In this document: positions 17,984-28,076 of the stretch, piece after piece
Layout: each line of letters starts with the position of its first letter
Numbering within the stretch: position 1 is the stretch's first letter
Assembly (NCBI GenBank): GCA_902523615.1
Contig: CABYZW010000002.1
Coordinates: 34,808 to 98,807 of the forward strand
Length of the DNA stretch: 64,000 nucleotides
Direction: 5' to 3'
DNA from: an uncultured Pelagibacteraceae bacterium
GTDB taxonomy: Bacteria > Pseudomonadota > Alphaproteobacteria > Pelagibacterales > Pelagibacteraceae
Program-made: the position numbers and the translations under genes
The notes under the pieces: model-generated
Database searches by the model: none
Told to the model about the DNA's origin: nothing
What the model saw: the letters and a program-made list of their open reading frames with translations, nothing else

Positions 17984-19726
17984 TTAATAAAGTTTTTCTA
18001 AATCTTGTTTGTATTTTTCTAAAATTTTTTTTCTTTTTAATTTCAAAGTTGGTGTTAGCATTCCATTTTCAATTGTAAATTCATCTTTAATTAATTTAAA
18101 TTTTTTAACTTTTTCAACTAAAGATAAACTTTTATTCAAATTTTCTAAATAAAATTCAATTTCTTTTCTATTTTCCTCAGTTTCACTGACAATAAGGGCA
18201 ACTAAGTAATTTTTTTTATCTCCGTAAACAAAACTTTGTTTAATTTTTTCACTGAGACATAGTAAATTTTCAATTTTAGAGGGTGAAATATTATCACCAC
18301 CCAAATTGACTATAATTTCTTTTTTTCTATCAGTAATTTTTAAATTCCCTTCTTTAGTAATTTCTCCAATGTCACCCGTATGCAACCAACCATTTTTGAT
18401 AATGTCATCTGTTTCTTTTTTCATATTCCAGTAGCCTAGCATTACATTTTCTCCCTTTACTAATATTTCACCATCTTCAGCAATTTTTACTTTATTTGTT
18501 TTAAACGGAGGACCTACTGTTTCAATTCTGATTTTATCAGGAAGGTTGCAACTTACGACTGGCGAAGTTTCTGTTAATCCATAACCTTGTAAAGTAGGCA
18601 AGCCTATAGAATTCAAAAATTCACCAATTTTTTGATCCAAAGCTCCTCCACCAGAAACAAAAGCCTTTAATTTACCTCCAAATTGGTCTCTTATTTTTCT
18701 TCTTACTAAAAGCTCACAAAAAAAATTGAGAAATTTTTGCCTATAAGTAAGAGGTTTTTTATTTAAAATTTTGGTCCCAAGTAAAATAGTATTGGTTATT
18801 AAAAATTTCTTTACCCCTTTTTGTTTCGAAAAATTTAGAGAAATTTTGCTAAATAAATTTTGGTAAAATCTTGGTACAGCCGTCATGATTGTTGGTTTTG
18901 CAATAACCATATTTGGTAATAATTTTTCCAAACTTTCAGCATAAAAAACTTTAGCACCAAGTAAAATCTGAACATATTGAACAGTATGCTCGTAAGAATG
19001 AGACAATGGTAGCCAAGTTAAAAAAACTGGCGGATTTTTTTCAAATAGTAACCTTAAAATTTCCTCTGCCCCCTGGCAATTCGATAAAATTCCACCATGA
19101 CTAAGCATAACTCCTTTAGGATACCCGGTTGTTCCTGATGTATAAATTATACATGCTAGATCATTTCTTTTTAAATTTTTATTATAAGTTGTAAGATTTT
19201 CTTTTGATGTTTTAAATTCCAAATTCTTTCCAAGAGAAATATTTTCAAAACATTCTATTTTTTCGTTAAGTTTATCTATTGAAATAATAATTGTATTTTC
19301 TTTAATAAAATTTTTAATCTTATTAAATTGATCCATATTTGAGACGATACATAATTTGGGGTCACAATCGCTAATTATATATTTATAATCACTTTCAGAA
19401 TAGGTCGTAAAAAGTGGAACTGTCACACCACCTGCATTCATTATTGCTATATCTGAAACTAGCCATTCAGGTCGATTCTCTGACAATAAGATACATCTAT
19501 CACCTTTAATAATAATTTTTTTTAAATGATTAGATAATGTTACTATTTTTTTATATATGTTTTCCCATGAGTAAGAAAAGGTCCCAGAATTTTTATCATA
19601 TAAGCCTTTATTTTTAAGTGATACCAAAAAAATTTTTTCATTAATTTTTTTAAAATTTGCAGAACACTGTTCTTCATATTTTTTAAAAAAAAGTTCTACT
19701 AAACTATTAATTTCCTCTATTTTCAT
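17984..19726 (-). CDS. Long-chain acyl-CoA synthetase (AMP-binding, FadD-like)
   Basis: 580 aa; IIYTSGTTGYPKGVMLSHGG, LQGYGLTETSPVVSCN, GWLHTGDIGEI, ITDRKKEIIVNLGGDNISP. Confidence 0.92.
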   Translation of the reverse strand: MKIEEINSLVELFFKKYEEQCSANFKKINEKIFLVSLKNKGLYDKNSGTFSYSWENIYKKIVTLSNHLKKIIIKGDRCILLSENRPEWLVSDIAIMNAGGVTVPLFTTYSESDYKYIISDCDPKLCIVSNMDQFNKIKNFIKENTIIISIDKLNEKIECFENISLGKNLEFKTSKENLTTYNKNLKRNDLACIIYTSGTTGYPKGVMLSHGGILSNCQGAEEILRLLFEKNPPVFLTWLPLSHSYEHTVQYVQILLGAKVFYAESLEKLLPNMVIAKPTIMTAVPRFYQNLFSKISLNFSKQKGVKKFLITNTILLGTKILNKKPLTYRQKFLNFFCELLVRRKIRDQFGGKLKAFVSGGGALDQKIGEFLNSIGLPTLQGYGLTETSPVVSCNLPDKIRIETVGPPFKTNKVKIAEDGEILVKGENVMLGYWNMKKETDDIIKNGWLHTGDIGEITKEGNLKITDRKKEIIVNLGGDNISPSKIENLLCLSEKIKQSFVYGDKKNYLVALIVSETEENRKEIEFYLENLNKSLSLVEKVKKFKLIKDEFTIENGMLTPTLKLKRKKILEKYKQDLEKLY

Positions 19727-19730
19727 AGTT

Positions 19731-19815
19731 TGGTGGGCGAAGAGAGAATCGAACTCTCACTTCTTTCGAAACACGATTTTGAATCGTGCGCGTCTACCAG
19801 TTCCGCCATTCGCCC
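19731..19815 (-). tRNA. tRNA-Leu (anticodon CAA)
   Basis: 85-nt minus strand: GGGCGAATGGCGGAACTGGTAGACGCGCACGATTCAAAATCGTGTTTCGAAAGAAGTGAGAGTTCGATTCTCTCTTCGCCCACCA; class II variable arm; anticodon CAA. Confidence 0.95.
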
Positions 19816-19874
19816 TCAATTGTTTAATTATTTATTAAATAGTATAAGAACTAAAATTATATTAAAACTAAAAA

Positions 19875-20480
19875 ATGTTTAATACCTTTTATAAAAAATG
19901 TTTGAATTTAGCAGCCCATAAAAGTTCTAAATATTATTTAGCTGTGGTTTCTTTTGTTGAAAGTTCATTTTTTCCTATTCCACCAGATGTTATGATCATA
20001 CCGATGGTGATTTCTAAAAAAAAAGATTTTCTAAAAATATTCTTAATTGCAACGATATTTTCTGTTTTAGGTGGTCTTTTTGGCTATTATATTGGAGCTT
20101 TATTTCTTGATATTGGAATGCAAATTATGACCTTTTATAATTACGATGATAAAGTTATTAACTTAAAAAACAACTTGTTAAATAGTGATGGCTTTTATGC
20201 GTGGCTTGGGATTCTTTTTTTAGCTGGTTTCACTCCATTGCCATACAAAGTTTTTACTATAGCGAGTGGACTTATTGGATTTAACATTCTGATCTTTATT
20301 TTGATAAGTATTTTATCTAGAGGAATGAGATTTTTTTTAGTTTCCTATCTATCATATAAATTTGGAGATATGTTTACACGCTTTATGGAAAAACATGGAT
20401 CTAAATGGTTTACAATTATTGGAATATCGATAGTCATGATTGCCACAATGATCTACTTAATTTCAAAATTTTATGCCTAA
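19875..20480 (+). CDS. YqaA/DedA-like (VTT domain) membrane protein
   Basis: 201 aa; VSFVESSFFPIPPDVMIIPM, GGLFGYYIGALFLDIG, GFTPLPYKVFTIASGL. Confidence 0.82.
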   Translation: MFNTFYKKCLNLAAHKSSKYYLAVVSFVESSFFPIPPDVMIIPMVISKKKDFLKIFLIATIFSVLGGLFGYYIGALFLDIGMQIMTFYNYDDKVINLKNNLLNSDGFYAWLGILFLAGFTPLPYKVFTIASGLIGFNILIFILISILSRGMRFFLVSYLSYKFGDMFTRFMEKHGSKWFTIIGISIVMIATMIYLISKFYA

Positions 20481-20958
20481 TTTTAAAATTGAGTATTATT
20501 TGAAATCAATTTTAATAATCAGTTTTATTTCAATTATTACCGCATACTACATAGAATACATTCTTGGACACAAGCCTTGTAATTTATGCTTAATAGAAAG
20601 GATACCTTATGTAATAAGTATATTTATAATTTTAACTAATTATATATTTAAGATAGACCAAAAATTTGTTTTATTGTTATTAACTCTAACATTTAGCTTT
20701 TCTTTTTTTATTTCAATTTATCACTTAGGAATTGAGCAAGGTGTTTTTAAGGAGTCAGCAGCTTGTGGGTTAAAAAATACTAGCGATATCATCTCAAAAG
20801 AAGAATTATTGAAATTATTAAATGAAAAAACTATAAGCTGTAAAGATGTGACATTTAGGGTTTTTGGATTCTCACTTACAAGTATTAATATGATATTAAG
20901 TTTTGTAATAGTAATTATTTTAATAAAAATTAATAATATAAATGAAAAAATCAGATAA
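20473..20958 (+). CDS. dsbB: Disulfide bond formation protein DsbB
   Basis: 161 aa; four TMs, HKPCNLCLIERIPY CxxC motif; second Cys pair in the CGLKNTSDI...ISCKDV region. Confidence 0.85.
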   Translation: MPNFKIEYYLKSILIISFISIITAYYIEYILGHKPCNLCLIERIPYVISIFIILTNYIFKIDQKFVLLLLTLTFSFSFFISIYHLGIEQGVFKESAACGLKNTSDIISKEELLKLLNEKTISCKDVTFRVFGFSLTSINMILSFVIVIILIKINNINEKIR

Positions 20959-21472
20959 TAAAGTAGAGGAATTTATTAGAGTCGATCATGCTGGTGAACG
21001 TGGTGCTGTCAAAATCTACGAAGGTCAATTATTAGCACTAAACACTATTGTGAAGGATGAGGATTTAAAAAAAACTATTCAAGAAATGAAAGTTCATGAG
21101 ATAGAACATTGTCAATTTTTTGAGAAAGAAATTAAAAAAAGAAATATTAAACCAACAAAATTTTTACCACTTTGGGATTTATTGGGAGTAGGGTTAGGTT
21201 TTGGTTCGACACTTTTGGGTAAAAAAGCAGCAATGTTATGCACAGCTTCAGTAGAAGAAGTAATTGATAAACATTACTTAGATCAGATTAATCAATTAGG
21301 CTCTGATGAAAAAGAATTAAAAAAAAAAATAATTAAATTTAGGGAAGACGAAATTCATCATAAAGACATTGCTTATCAAAAAGGAGCCTCCAAAAAAGGT
21401 TTATATTCAATTATGGACAGAATTATTAAAACTGGCTCAAAAATTGCAATAAATATATCTGAAAAAATTTAA
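20942..21472 (+). CDS. coq7: Demethoxyubiquinone hydroxylase Coq7
   Basis: RVDHAGERGAVKIYEGQL, EMKVHEIEHCQFFE, SVEEVIDKHYLDQ, FREDEIHHKDIA diiron motifs. Confidence 0.95.
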   Translation: MKKSDNKVEEFIRVDHAGERGAVKIYEGQLLALNTIVKDEDLKKTIQEMKVHEIEHCQFFEKEIKKRNIKPTKFLPLWDLLGVGLGFGSTLLGKKAAMLCTASVEEVIDKHYLDQINQLGSDEKELKKKIIKFREDEIHHKDIAYQKGASKKGLYSIMDRIIKTGSKIAINISEKI

Positions 21473-21475
21473 ATA

Positions 21476-22045
21476 TTAAGCTTCCAGTTCAACATCCCAA
21501 TATAGATAGTCCATCCAACTTTTATGTAAATAATTCGGTGGGAAATTCTTCCCATTACGATGTAAATCTTCAGTTGAGGGTCTGTAAGGATGTTGCGTAA
21601 GATTCATACCAGATTTTTTTAACAACTTTCCACCTTTTTTTACATTACAAGTTGAACACGCAGTTACAACATTATCCCAATTAGTTTGTCCACCTTTGGA
21701 CCGTGGTAAAAGGTGATCAAAAGTAAGCTCCTCACTACTACCACAATATTGACAGGAAAATTTATCTCTAAGAAAAACATTAAATCTCGTAAAACTTGGC
21801 TGTGACTGAGGTATTATATAATCTTTTAACGCGATAACACTTGGTAGTTCCATTTTAAATGAGGGACTTCTTACAATTCTATCATAGGTACTAACTATTA
21901 TGACCCTATCTAGAAATACTGATTTTACTGTATCTTGCCATGACCACAATGATAAAGGATAATAACTTAGAGGTCTGTAATCAGCATTCAAAACCAATGC
22001 TGGGCATTTTTCTAAAGAAACATCACTTTCAACAAAATTATTCAT
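21476..22045 (-). CDS. HNH endonuclease family protein
   Basis: 189 aa; FSCQYCGSSEELTFDHLLPRSKGGQTNWDNVVTACSTCNVKKGG HNH/CxxC signature. Confidence 0.92.
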   Translation of the reverse strand: MNNFVESDVSLEKCPALVLNADYRPLSYYPLSLWSWQDTVKSVFLDRVIIVSTYDRIVRSPSFKMELPSVIALKDYIIPQSQPSFTRFNVFLRDKFSCQYCGSSEELTFDHLLPRSKGGQTNWDNVVTACSTCNVKKGGKLLKKSGMNLTQHPYRPSTEDLHRNGKNFPPNYLHKSWMDYLYWDVELEA

Positions 22046-22091
22046 AATTAAATTTTAACTTAAAAAAAAAAAACTTTCAATATTTAGAGTA

Positions 22092-22742
22092 TTAAATCTT
22101 TTTTAAAATATAACTTAAAGCAATACTTGATGCTTCGATAGGAATATGATGGTCGCAGTTTTTAATTAAATGTGTTTCAATTTCAATGTTATTTCTAATA
22201 AAAAAATCTTTCGCTTCAAGCATATAGTTTGCTGGAACTACTTGATCGGAGTCACCATGAATTAAGAGAGTATCTGTAGAAGCTTTTTTACGAGATTTTA
22301 GATTTTCTTGATCTATGATCTTTCCTGAAAAACCTACAATACAATTATATTCCTTATTAGATATTAAACCTAAATTTATTGACATCATACAGCCTTGACT
22401 AAACCCTGATAAACAAATTCTACTATTTTCTAAATTATATTTATCTTTAATTTGATCAATAAATTTATTGAGTTTTTCTTCAGCATTAATTGATTGTTCT
22501 AAAATATAATTTGGATCATCTTTCGTAAGATCAAACCATTGAAAACCAGATGGATTTATTTGACATTTCTCGTGACCATCAGGACAAATAAAAATAGTAT
22601 TTGGTAAATGTCTTTTCCAATTCAACGACAGTATACTAATGTCTTTTCCATCTCCTCCATATCCATGAAGTAAAATGATAGCATTTTTAATTTCTTTATT
22701 ATTCTCAGGCTTAATAATTGTTGAGTTTAGACAAAATGTCAT
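22092..22742 (-). CDS. Phospholipase/carboxylesterase (alpha/beta hydrolase)
   Basis: ILLHGYGGDGKD, ICLSGFSQGCMMSINLG nucleophile elbow, LLIHGDSDQVVP. Confidence 0.88.
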   Translation of the reverse strand: MTFCLNSTIIKPENNKEIKNAIILLHGYGGDGKDISILSLNWKRHLPNTIFICPDGHEKCQINPSGFQWFDLTKDDPNYILEQSINAEEKLNKFIDQIKDKYNLENSRICLSGFSQGCMMSINLGLISNKEYNCIVGFSGKIIDQENLKSRKKASTDTLLIHGDSDQVVPANYMLEAKDFFIRNNIEIETHLIKNCDHHIPIEASSIALSYILKKI

Positions 22743-22791
22743 GGTATATAAATTATGTTTTTTTATTTATAAAACACCCTACAATAGATTT

Positions 22792-22995
22792 ATGATTACT
22801 GGAATATTCGTTAAAATTTTATCCATGATATTGTTAATAGCTGTTGGAGTAGTACTTATTTTAGGTATAGGCACTTTATTTAAAGGAGGTGAAACTAGTA
22901 AAAAGTACTCTAACAAGTTAATGCAATTAAGAGTTTTATTACAATTTATAGCTGTAATTGCTTTAGTGTGTTTTGCCTATTTTTTTAAAAATTAA
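22792..22995 (+). CDS. Twin-transmembrane (HIG1-like) small protein
   Basis: 67 aa MITGIFVKILSMILLIAVGVVLILGIGTLFKGGETSKKYSNKLMQLRVLLQFIAVIALVCFAYFFKN; two TM helices with charged loop. Start internal to ORF-track ORF 22675..22995. Confidence 0.75.
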   Translation: MITGIFVKILSMILLIAVGVVLILGIGTLFKGGETSKKYSNKLMQLRVLLQFIAVIALVCFAYFFKN

Positions 22996-23501
22996 TTAAA
23001 GTTACTTAACCACTCTACAAATTTTTTTTCTTCAAAATTTATTGATCCAACTATTCTTGCAAATTCTAATCCATCTTTATTAAATAAAATTGTAGTAGGT
23101 ATACCTCTTAACTTAAACTTTTTAGCTAAAGTGATTGGTGGATCGAAATATAAATCTAAATTTCTTATCTTCAGATCTTCGAAGAAGTCTGAGGCCTTTT
23201 TTAAATTTTCTTGACCTATATTTATTGGAAATATTTTTAGATTATCCAAATATTTATTTTTTTGTAAAGAATCTAGAGACGGCATCTCTTCTTTGCATGG
23301 AGCACACCAAGTTGCCCAAAAATTCAAAATTATCAAGTTTCCCTTATAATCGTTTAGGTTTATTAGTTTATTTTTGCTATCTAAAAATGTTAAATCAGTA
23401 TATTTCTTTAATTCTTTATTGATAACGAGATTTTTTATATCAGTAACCTCATTAGCAAAAGAATTGGACAGTAAAAAAATAAATACTATTAAAAATCTCA
23501 T
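22992..23501 (-). CDS. TlpA/ResA-like thioredoxin-fold protein
   Basis: Signal peptide, ILNFWATWCAPCKEEMPSLD, GIPTTILFNKDG. Confidence 0.9.
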   Translation of the reverse strand: MRFLIVFIFLLSNSFANEVTDIKNLVINKELKKYTDLTFLDSKNKLINLNDYKGNLIILNFWATWCAPCKEEMPSLDSLQKNKYLDNLKIFPINIGQENLKKASDFFEDLKIRNLDLYFDPPITLAKKFKLRGIPTTILFNKDGLEFARIVGSINFEEKKFVEWLSNFN

Positions 23502-23525
23502 ATTAAACAGGTATAGTTAATTATC

Positions 23526-24917
23526 ATGACAAAAAATAAAAACAATCAGGCAATATGGGGTAATAGAATAAATAACGATACTTCAACACTTTTTCAAAAG
23601 GTTGGTAGTTCTATAGCTATTGATAAAAGACTTTATAAGGAGGATATTGCTGCATCTATAGCGCATGTAGAGATGTTATTTAGACAGAGAATAATTTCCT
23701 TTAAAATTAAAAATAAAATCATTTATGGCCTGAATAAAATAGAAAAGGAAATTTCAAAAAAAAAATTCGAATTCAATAAAAAGTATGAGGATATACATAT
23801 GAATATTGAAAAAAGACTTTTTCAAATTATTGGTGATGAAGCTGGCTTTATTCATACAGCTAGATCACGAAACGATCAAGTTGTAACAGATTTAAAAATT
23901 TGGATAAGAACAGAAGTTAAAGAAATTATTTCATATTTAGATAAGGTTATTAAAAGTTCTCTAAAACTAGCTGAAAAAAATGTTGATACAATTATGCCTG
24001 GCTTTACTCATTTAAAGAACGCTCAAGCTATTTCGTTTGCACATTATCTTATGGCATATGTAGAGATGTTTATTAGAGATAAAAAAAGATTCATAAATAA
24101 TTTAGAAAGCTTGAACGAAAATCCTCTGGGTGCAGCTGCCTTAACTGGGACCTCCTTTGATATAGATAGAAATTACACTTCAAAAAAACTAGGTTTTAAA
24201 AAACCAACCAATAACTCTATAGACACTGTTTCTGACAGAGATTTTGTTTTAGATTTTTTATACAATATATCTGTTTGTTCTATGCATATCTCTAGAATTG
24301 CTGAGGAACTAATTATTTGGAATTCTGACGGTTTTAAATTGATAAATTTATCCAATAAAATTGTCACAGGTTCATCAATAATGCCTCAAAAAAAAAACCC
24401 AGATCTTTTAGAATTTTTAAGAGCTAAATCTGGCACTTCTTATGGAAATTTATTTTCTATGCTCACAATTTTAAAAGGGCTACCTTTATCATACTTTAAA
24501 GATCTTCAAGACGATAAAGAAATCATTTTTAAATCGAACGATACTTTAATAAATAGTCTAAAAATACTTGATGAAGTATTAAAAAATATTAGTCCTAATA
24601 AAAAACAAATGCTTGAACTTGCAAATTCTGGCTATATTACTGCAACAGATTTAGCTGACTATCTTGTAAAAAATTATTCAATGCCCTTTAGAAAGGCGTA
24701 TCAAAAAACTGCTCTAATCGTCAATCTTGCAGAAAAAAAGAGAAAATCGCTTCATGAATTGACTTTGAGTGATCTGAAAAAAATTGAGCCAAAACTAACA
24801 AATGATGTTTTAAAAGTCTTCGATTTAAAGAATTCTGTTGCCTCTAAAAAGTCTTATGGTGGAACATCTTTTGCAAATATTAAAAAGATGATAATGAAAT
24901 ATAAGAAACAAAAATGA
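23526..24917 (+). CDS. argH: Argininosuccinate lyase
   Basis: 463 aa; IHTARSRNDQVVTDLKIW, GSSIMPQKKNPD, ATDLADYLV. Confidence 0.95.
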   Translation: MTKNKNNQAIWGNRINNDTSTLFQKVGSSIAIDKRLYKEDIAASIAHVEMLFRQRIISFKIKNKIIYGLNKIEKEISKKKFEFNKKYEDIHMNIEKRLFQIIGDEAGFIHTARSRNDQVVTDLKIWIRTEVKEIISYLDKVIKSSLKLAEKNVDTIMPGFTHLKNAQAISFAHYLMAYVEMFIRDKKRFINNLESLNENPLGAAALTGTSFDIDRNYTSKKLGFKKPTNNSIDTVSDRDFVLDFLYNISVCSMHISRIAEELIIWNSDGFKLINLSNKIVTGSSIMPQKKNPDLLEFLRAKSGTSYGNLFSMLTILKGLPLSYFKDLQDDKEIIFKSNDTLINSLKILDEVLKNISPNKKQMLELANSGYITATDLADYLVKNYSMPFRKAYQKTALIVNLAEKKRKSLHELTLSDLKKIEPKLTNDVLKVFDLKNSVASKKSYGGTSFANIKKMIMKYKKQK

Positions 24918-25039
24918 TTAAAAAAATAACTTTAGTTTTAGTTTTATTATGTTGTGTAATTTCTTGTGGTAAAAAAGGAAATCCAGAATACAAAGAGTCA
25001 CACAAAAAAAAATTAGAGAACGTTATAAAAGTAATCTAA
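24914..25039 (+). CDS. Small lipoprotein, LptM (YifL)-like
   Basis: 41 aa MIKKITLVLVLLCCVISCGKKGNPEYKESHKKKLENVIKVI; lipobox with CGKKG after the Cys; located between argH and lysA; missing from the ORF track due to length. Confidence 0.75.
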   Translation: MIKKITLVLVLLCCVISCGKKGNPEYKESHKKKLENVIKVI

Positions 25040-26253
25040 TGAAATATATTAAAAGAAAACTTACTATTGAAAAAGTTTCTGTTGAAACAATTGCTAAAAA
25101 ATTTGGTACTCCAACTTATTGTTATTCTTATGGTAAATTAAAAAATAATATAAATAACTTTAAAAGGAATTTTAAATCTTTTTCCCCATTAATATGCTTT
25201 GCTGTAAAATCTAATACGAATATAAATTTATTAAAGGAAATTAAAAAATTCGGACTTGGCGCAGATGTCGTATCTGTTGGTGAGATGATGGTGGCCCTCA
25301 AAGCAGGTATAAAACCAAATAAAATTGTTTTTTCAGGTGTAGGTAAAACTTCTCATGAAATAAGATACGCTATCGAAAAGAAAATTTTACTTATAAATGC
25401 GGAGTCAGAAAGTGAAATTAAAGAAATTGAAAAAATCGCAAAAATTAAAAAAAAGAAGGTACAAATAGGTATTAGATTAAATCCAAATACAGATGCTAAA
25501 ACACTAAGCCAAATTTCAACAGGAAAAAAAGAAAATAAATTTGGTGTAAATAGTAAATCATTTATTAAACTTGTCGAGCTCTATAAAAATTCAAAAAATA
25601 TTGAACTTAAATGTTTGAGTGTTCATATAGGAAGTCAGATTCTAGACTATAAACCTTATGAGAAAATGTTAAATGTAATAATGAAAATTTTAAATAAAGT
25701 AAATCATAAGTTTGAATTTATTGATCTTGGTGGTGGGATGGGTATTTCATATACTCATAAAAATAAAGTATTTAACTATAAAAAGTATAATTTTGCTATC
25801 AAAAAATTTTTGAATAATTATAAATCAAAAATAATATTTGAGCCTGGAAGAGCTGTAATTGGTAATACAGGAATTTTAGTTTCAAAGGTAATTTATATTA
25901 AAAATAGTGGGAAGAAGAATTTTATCATTTTAGATGCAGCAATGAATGATTTAATGAGACCAGCTTTATACGGTTCTAAACATAAAATTTTACCTTCATC
26001 AAAATCAAATAGAATTTCAAAAGAAATTTATGAATTTGTAGGTCCGATTTGTGAGAGCACAGATAAATTTAGAACTTTAAAAAATTTTCAGAAATTAAAA
26101 GAAAAAGAAATAATAGCAATATGTGATGTTGGTGCATATGGTATGTCATTAAGTTCAAATTATAACGTAAGAACTAAACCTTTAGAGTTAATAATTAAAG
26201 GGTCAAAAATCAAAATTATTAAAAAAAGACAAAAGCATGAAGAATTAATTTAG
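25039..26253 (+). CDS. lysA: Diaminopimelate decarboxylase
   Basis: 404 aa PLP decarboxylase; CFAVKSNTNINLLKEI, SVHIGSQILD, FIDLGGGMGISY, CESTDKF. Confidence 0.95.
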   Translation: MKYIKRKLTIEKVSVETIAKKFGTPTYCYSYGKLKNNINNFKRNFKSFSPLICFAVKSNTNINLLKEIKKFGLGADVVSVGEMMVALKAGIKPNKIVFSGVGKTSHEIRYAIEKKILLINAESESEIKEIEKIAKIKKKKVQIGIRLNPNTDAKTLSQISTGKKENKFGVNSKSFIKLVELYKNSKNIELKCLSVHIGSQILDYKPYEKMLNVIMKILNKVNHKFEFIDLGGGMGISYTHKNKVFNYKKYNFAIKKFLNNYKSKIIFEPGRAVIGNTGILVSKVIYIKNSGKKNFIILDAAMNDLMRPALYGSKHKILPSSKSNRISKEIYEFVGPICESTDKFRTLKNFQKLKEKEIIAICDVGAYGMSLSSNYNVRTKPLELIIKGSKIKIIKKRQKHEELI

Positions 26254-26256
26254 CTT

Positions 26257-26967
26257 TTGAAAAAGATGATTAGAAATATAATATTTTCAATATTTTTTTT
26301 TGCTGGAATAGTTTTAATCTCTTTAATTTTTTTACCTTCATTTTTTTTACCTCAAAAAGTTGTTTTATTTGGAGGTAAACTTATGGGATACTGGGCAAGT
26401 TTTTGTTTAAGATTTTTTTTATCAACTAAAATTATTATTAAAGGAAAAGAAAACATCATAAAAAATGATAAATTTTTTATAGCCTGCTCTCATCAATCAA
26501 TGTTTGAAACATTTTATCTTCAAACTATCTTTAATTCTCCAATATTTATTCTTAAAAAAGAACTTTTAAGAATTCCAATATTTGGCTGGTATTTAAAAAA
26601 AATTGGTTCTATATCAATTGAAAGAAACAAAGTAACAAAAGATAACCTTAGTTTTTTTCAGAATATTTCAAAAATGACACAAAGCTCAAATAGACCAATT
26701 ATAATTTTTCCTCAAGGAACAAGGGTTTTGCCGAATGAAAGACCACCTTTTAAAAAAGGGGTTTCTAGGATTTATCAGGAATTAGATATTTGTTGTCAAC
26801 CAGTCGCAATAAATTCAGGTTACGTCTGGCCAAAAGAAGGTTTAAAAAAAAGCCATAAGACTATAGTTATTTCAATTTTGGAACCAATTATAAATGGTCT
26901 ATCTAAAGAGGAATTCAATCGAATTATCCAAAAAAATATATATTCAGAATTGGACTTAATAAATTAA
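26257..26967 (+). CDS. plsC: 1-acyl-sn-glycerol-3-phosphate acyltransferase
   Basis: FIACSHQSMFET (HX4D-like region), FPQGTRVLPNERPPFKKG. Confidence 0.85.
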   Translation: MKKMIRNIIFSIFFFAGIVLISLIFLPSFFLPQKVVLFGGKLMGYWASFCLRFFLSTKIIIKGKENIIKNDKFFIACSHQSMFETFYLQTIFNSPIFILKKELLRIPIFGWYLKKIGSISIERNKVTKDNLSFFQNISKMTQSSNRPIIIFPQGTRVLPNERPPFKKGVSRIYQELDICCQPVAINSGYVWPKEGLKKSHKTIVISILEPIINGLSKEEFNRIIQKNIYSELDLIN

Positions 26968-28076
26968 CCTTTCATTGGCATTATTACAAAAATGCTATCA
27001 AAATCTCCTGGATCTTTTATTAAAGCTGGTGAGCCAGTGTCATTAAAGAAAATTTCTATTTTATCTCCATTAAGTTGTGAAGCTACATCAATTAAATATC
27101 TAGAGTTGAAACTAATCTCAAGATCATAATCGAATTTTACTCCCAAAGTCTCTTTTCCTTCACCACTATTTGTATTATTTACAGATAAATTTAAAACATC
27201 TTTGGTAAGATGAAACTTTACGCCATCTTTTTTATCGAGCGATACAGAAGCAACTCTATCAACAGAATTTAAAAAAATTTTTAAATCAATTTCTAATTTT
27301 TTTTGATTATTTTTAGGAATAACCTGAACGTAATTAGGAAATTTTCCATCTATCAATTTTGAAATTAGGATACTATCTTTTAACTCAAACTTTATTTTTG
27401 ATTGTATATTTGAAATTTTAACTTCGCCGTCGTAATTATCCAATAATGCACATAATTGAAAGATTGTTTTTTTTGGCAAAATTATTGGTTTAAATTCTAT
27501 TTCTTGATCTAATCGTATTTTAGATATGGACATTCTATGACTGTCCGTAGCTACAGCGGTTAAGTAATTTTTATCCTCTACTTCAGTTTTATGAATATAT
27601 ATTCCACTCAAGTAATGTCGAGTTTCATCATTCGAAATGGAAAACTTACACTTGTTAAGTAATTTTAATAGTTGCTTAGATTTTATCGAAAATTCATGCT
27701 TGCTAAAATTCTCATCTGTTAAGGGAAATTCAGAAGAATTGATACAATTGAGATTAAAGTTAGATTTTTCCGACTCTAAATGTAACTTATTCTTGTCATT
27801 TAAAGTGAGTTTAATTTTTTTTCCAGAAGTAAATTTTCTTACAATATCATACATAATTGAAGAAGTAGTAGTTGTCTTTCCATCTTCTGAAACTTCTATA
27901 TTATTTAAATGATGTATAAATATTAGGTCCAAGTCTGTAGCGGTAATAGTTAAATTTGAGTTTTTGGCATCTAATAATATATTAGATAAAATTGGTAAAG
28001 TGCTCCGTTTTTCTACTATACCTTGACAGTAACTCAATGCTTGCTGAAGGTCTTGTTGATTAACACTAAATTTCAT
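26964..28076 (-). CDS. dnaN: DNA polymerase III beta subunit
   Basis: 370 aa sliding clamp; MKFSVNQQDLQQALSYCQGIVEKRSTLPILSNILL, ATDSHRMSISK, C-terminal FVIMPMKG. Confidence 0.96.
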   Translation of the reverse strand: MKFSVNQQDLQQALSYCQGIVEKRSTLPILSNILLDAKNSNLTITATDLDLIFIHHLNNIEVSEDGKTTTTSSIMYDIVRKFTSGKKIKLTLNDKNKLHLESEKSNFNLNCINSSEFPLTDENFSKHEFSIKSKQLLKLLNKCKFSISNDETRHYLSGIYIHKTEVEDKNYLTAVATDSHRMSISKIRLDQEIEFKPIILPKKTIFQLCALLDNYDGEVKISNIQSKIKFELKDSILISKLIDGKFPNYVQVIPKNNQKKLEIDLKIFLNSVDRVASVSLDKKDGVKFHLTKDVLNLSVNNTNSGEGKETLGVKFDYDLEISFNSRYLIDVASQLNGDKIEIFFNDTGSPALIKDPGDFDSIFVIMPMKG

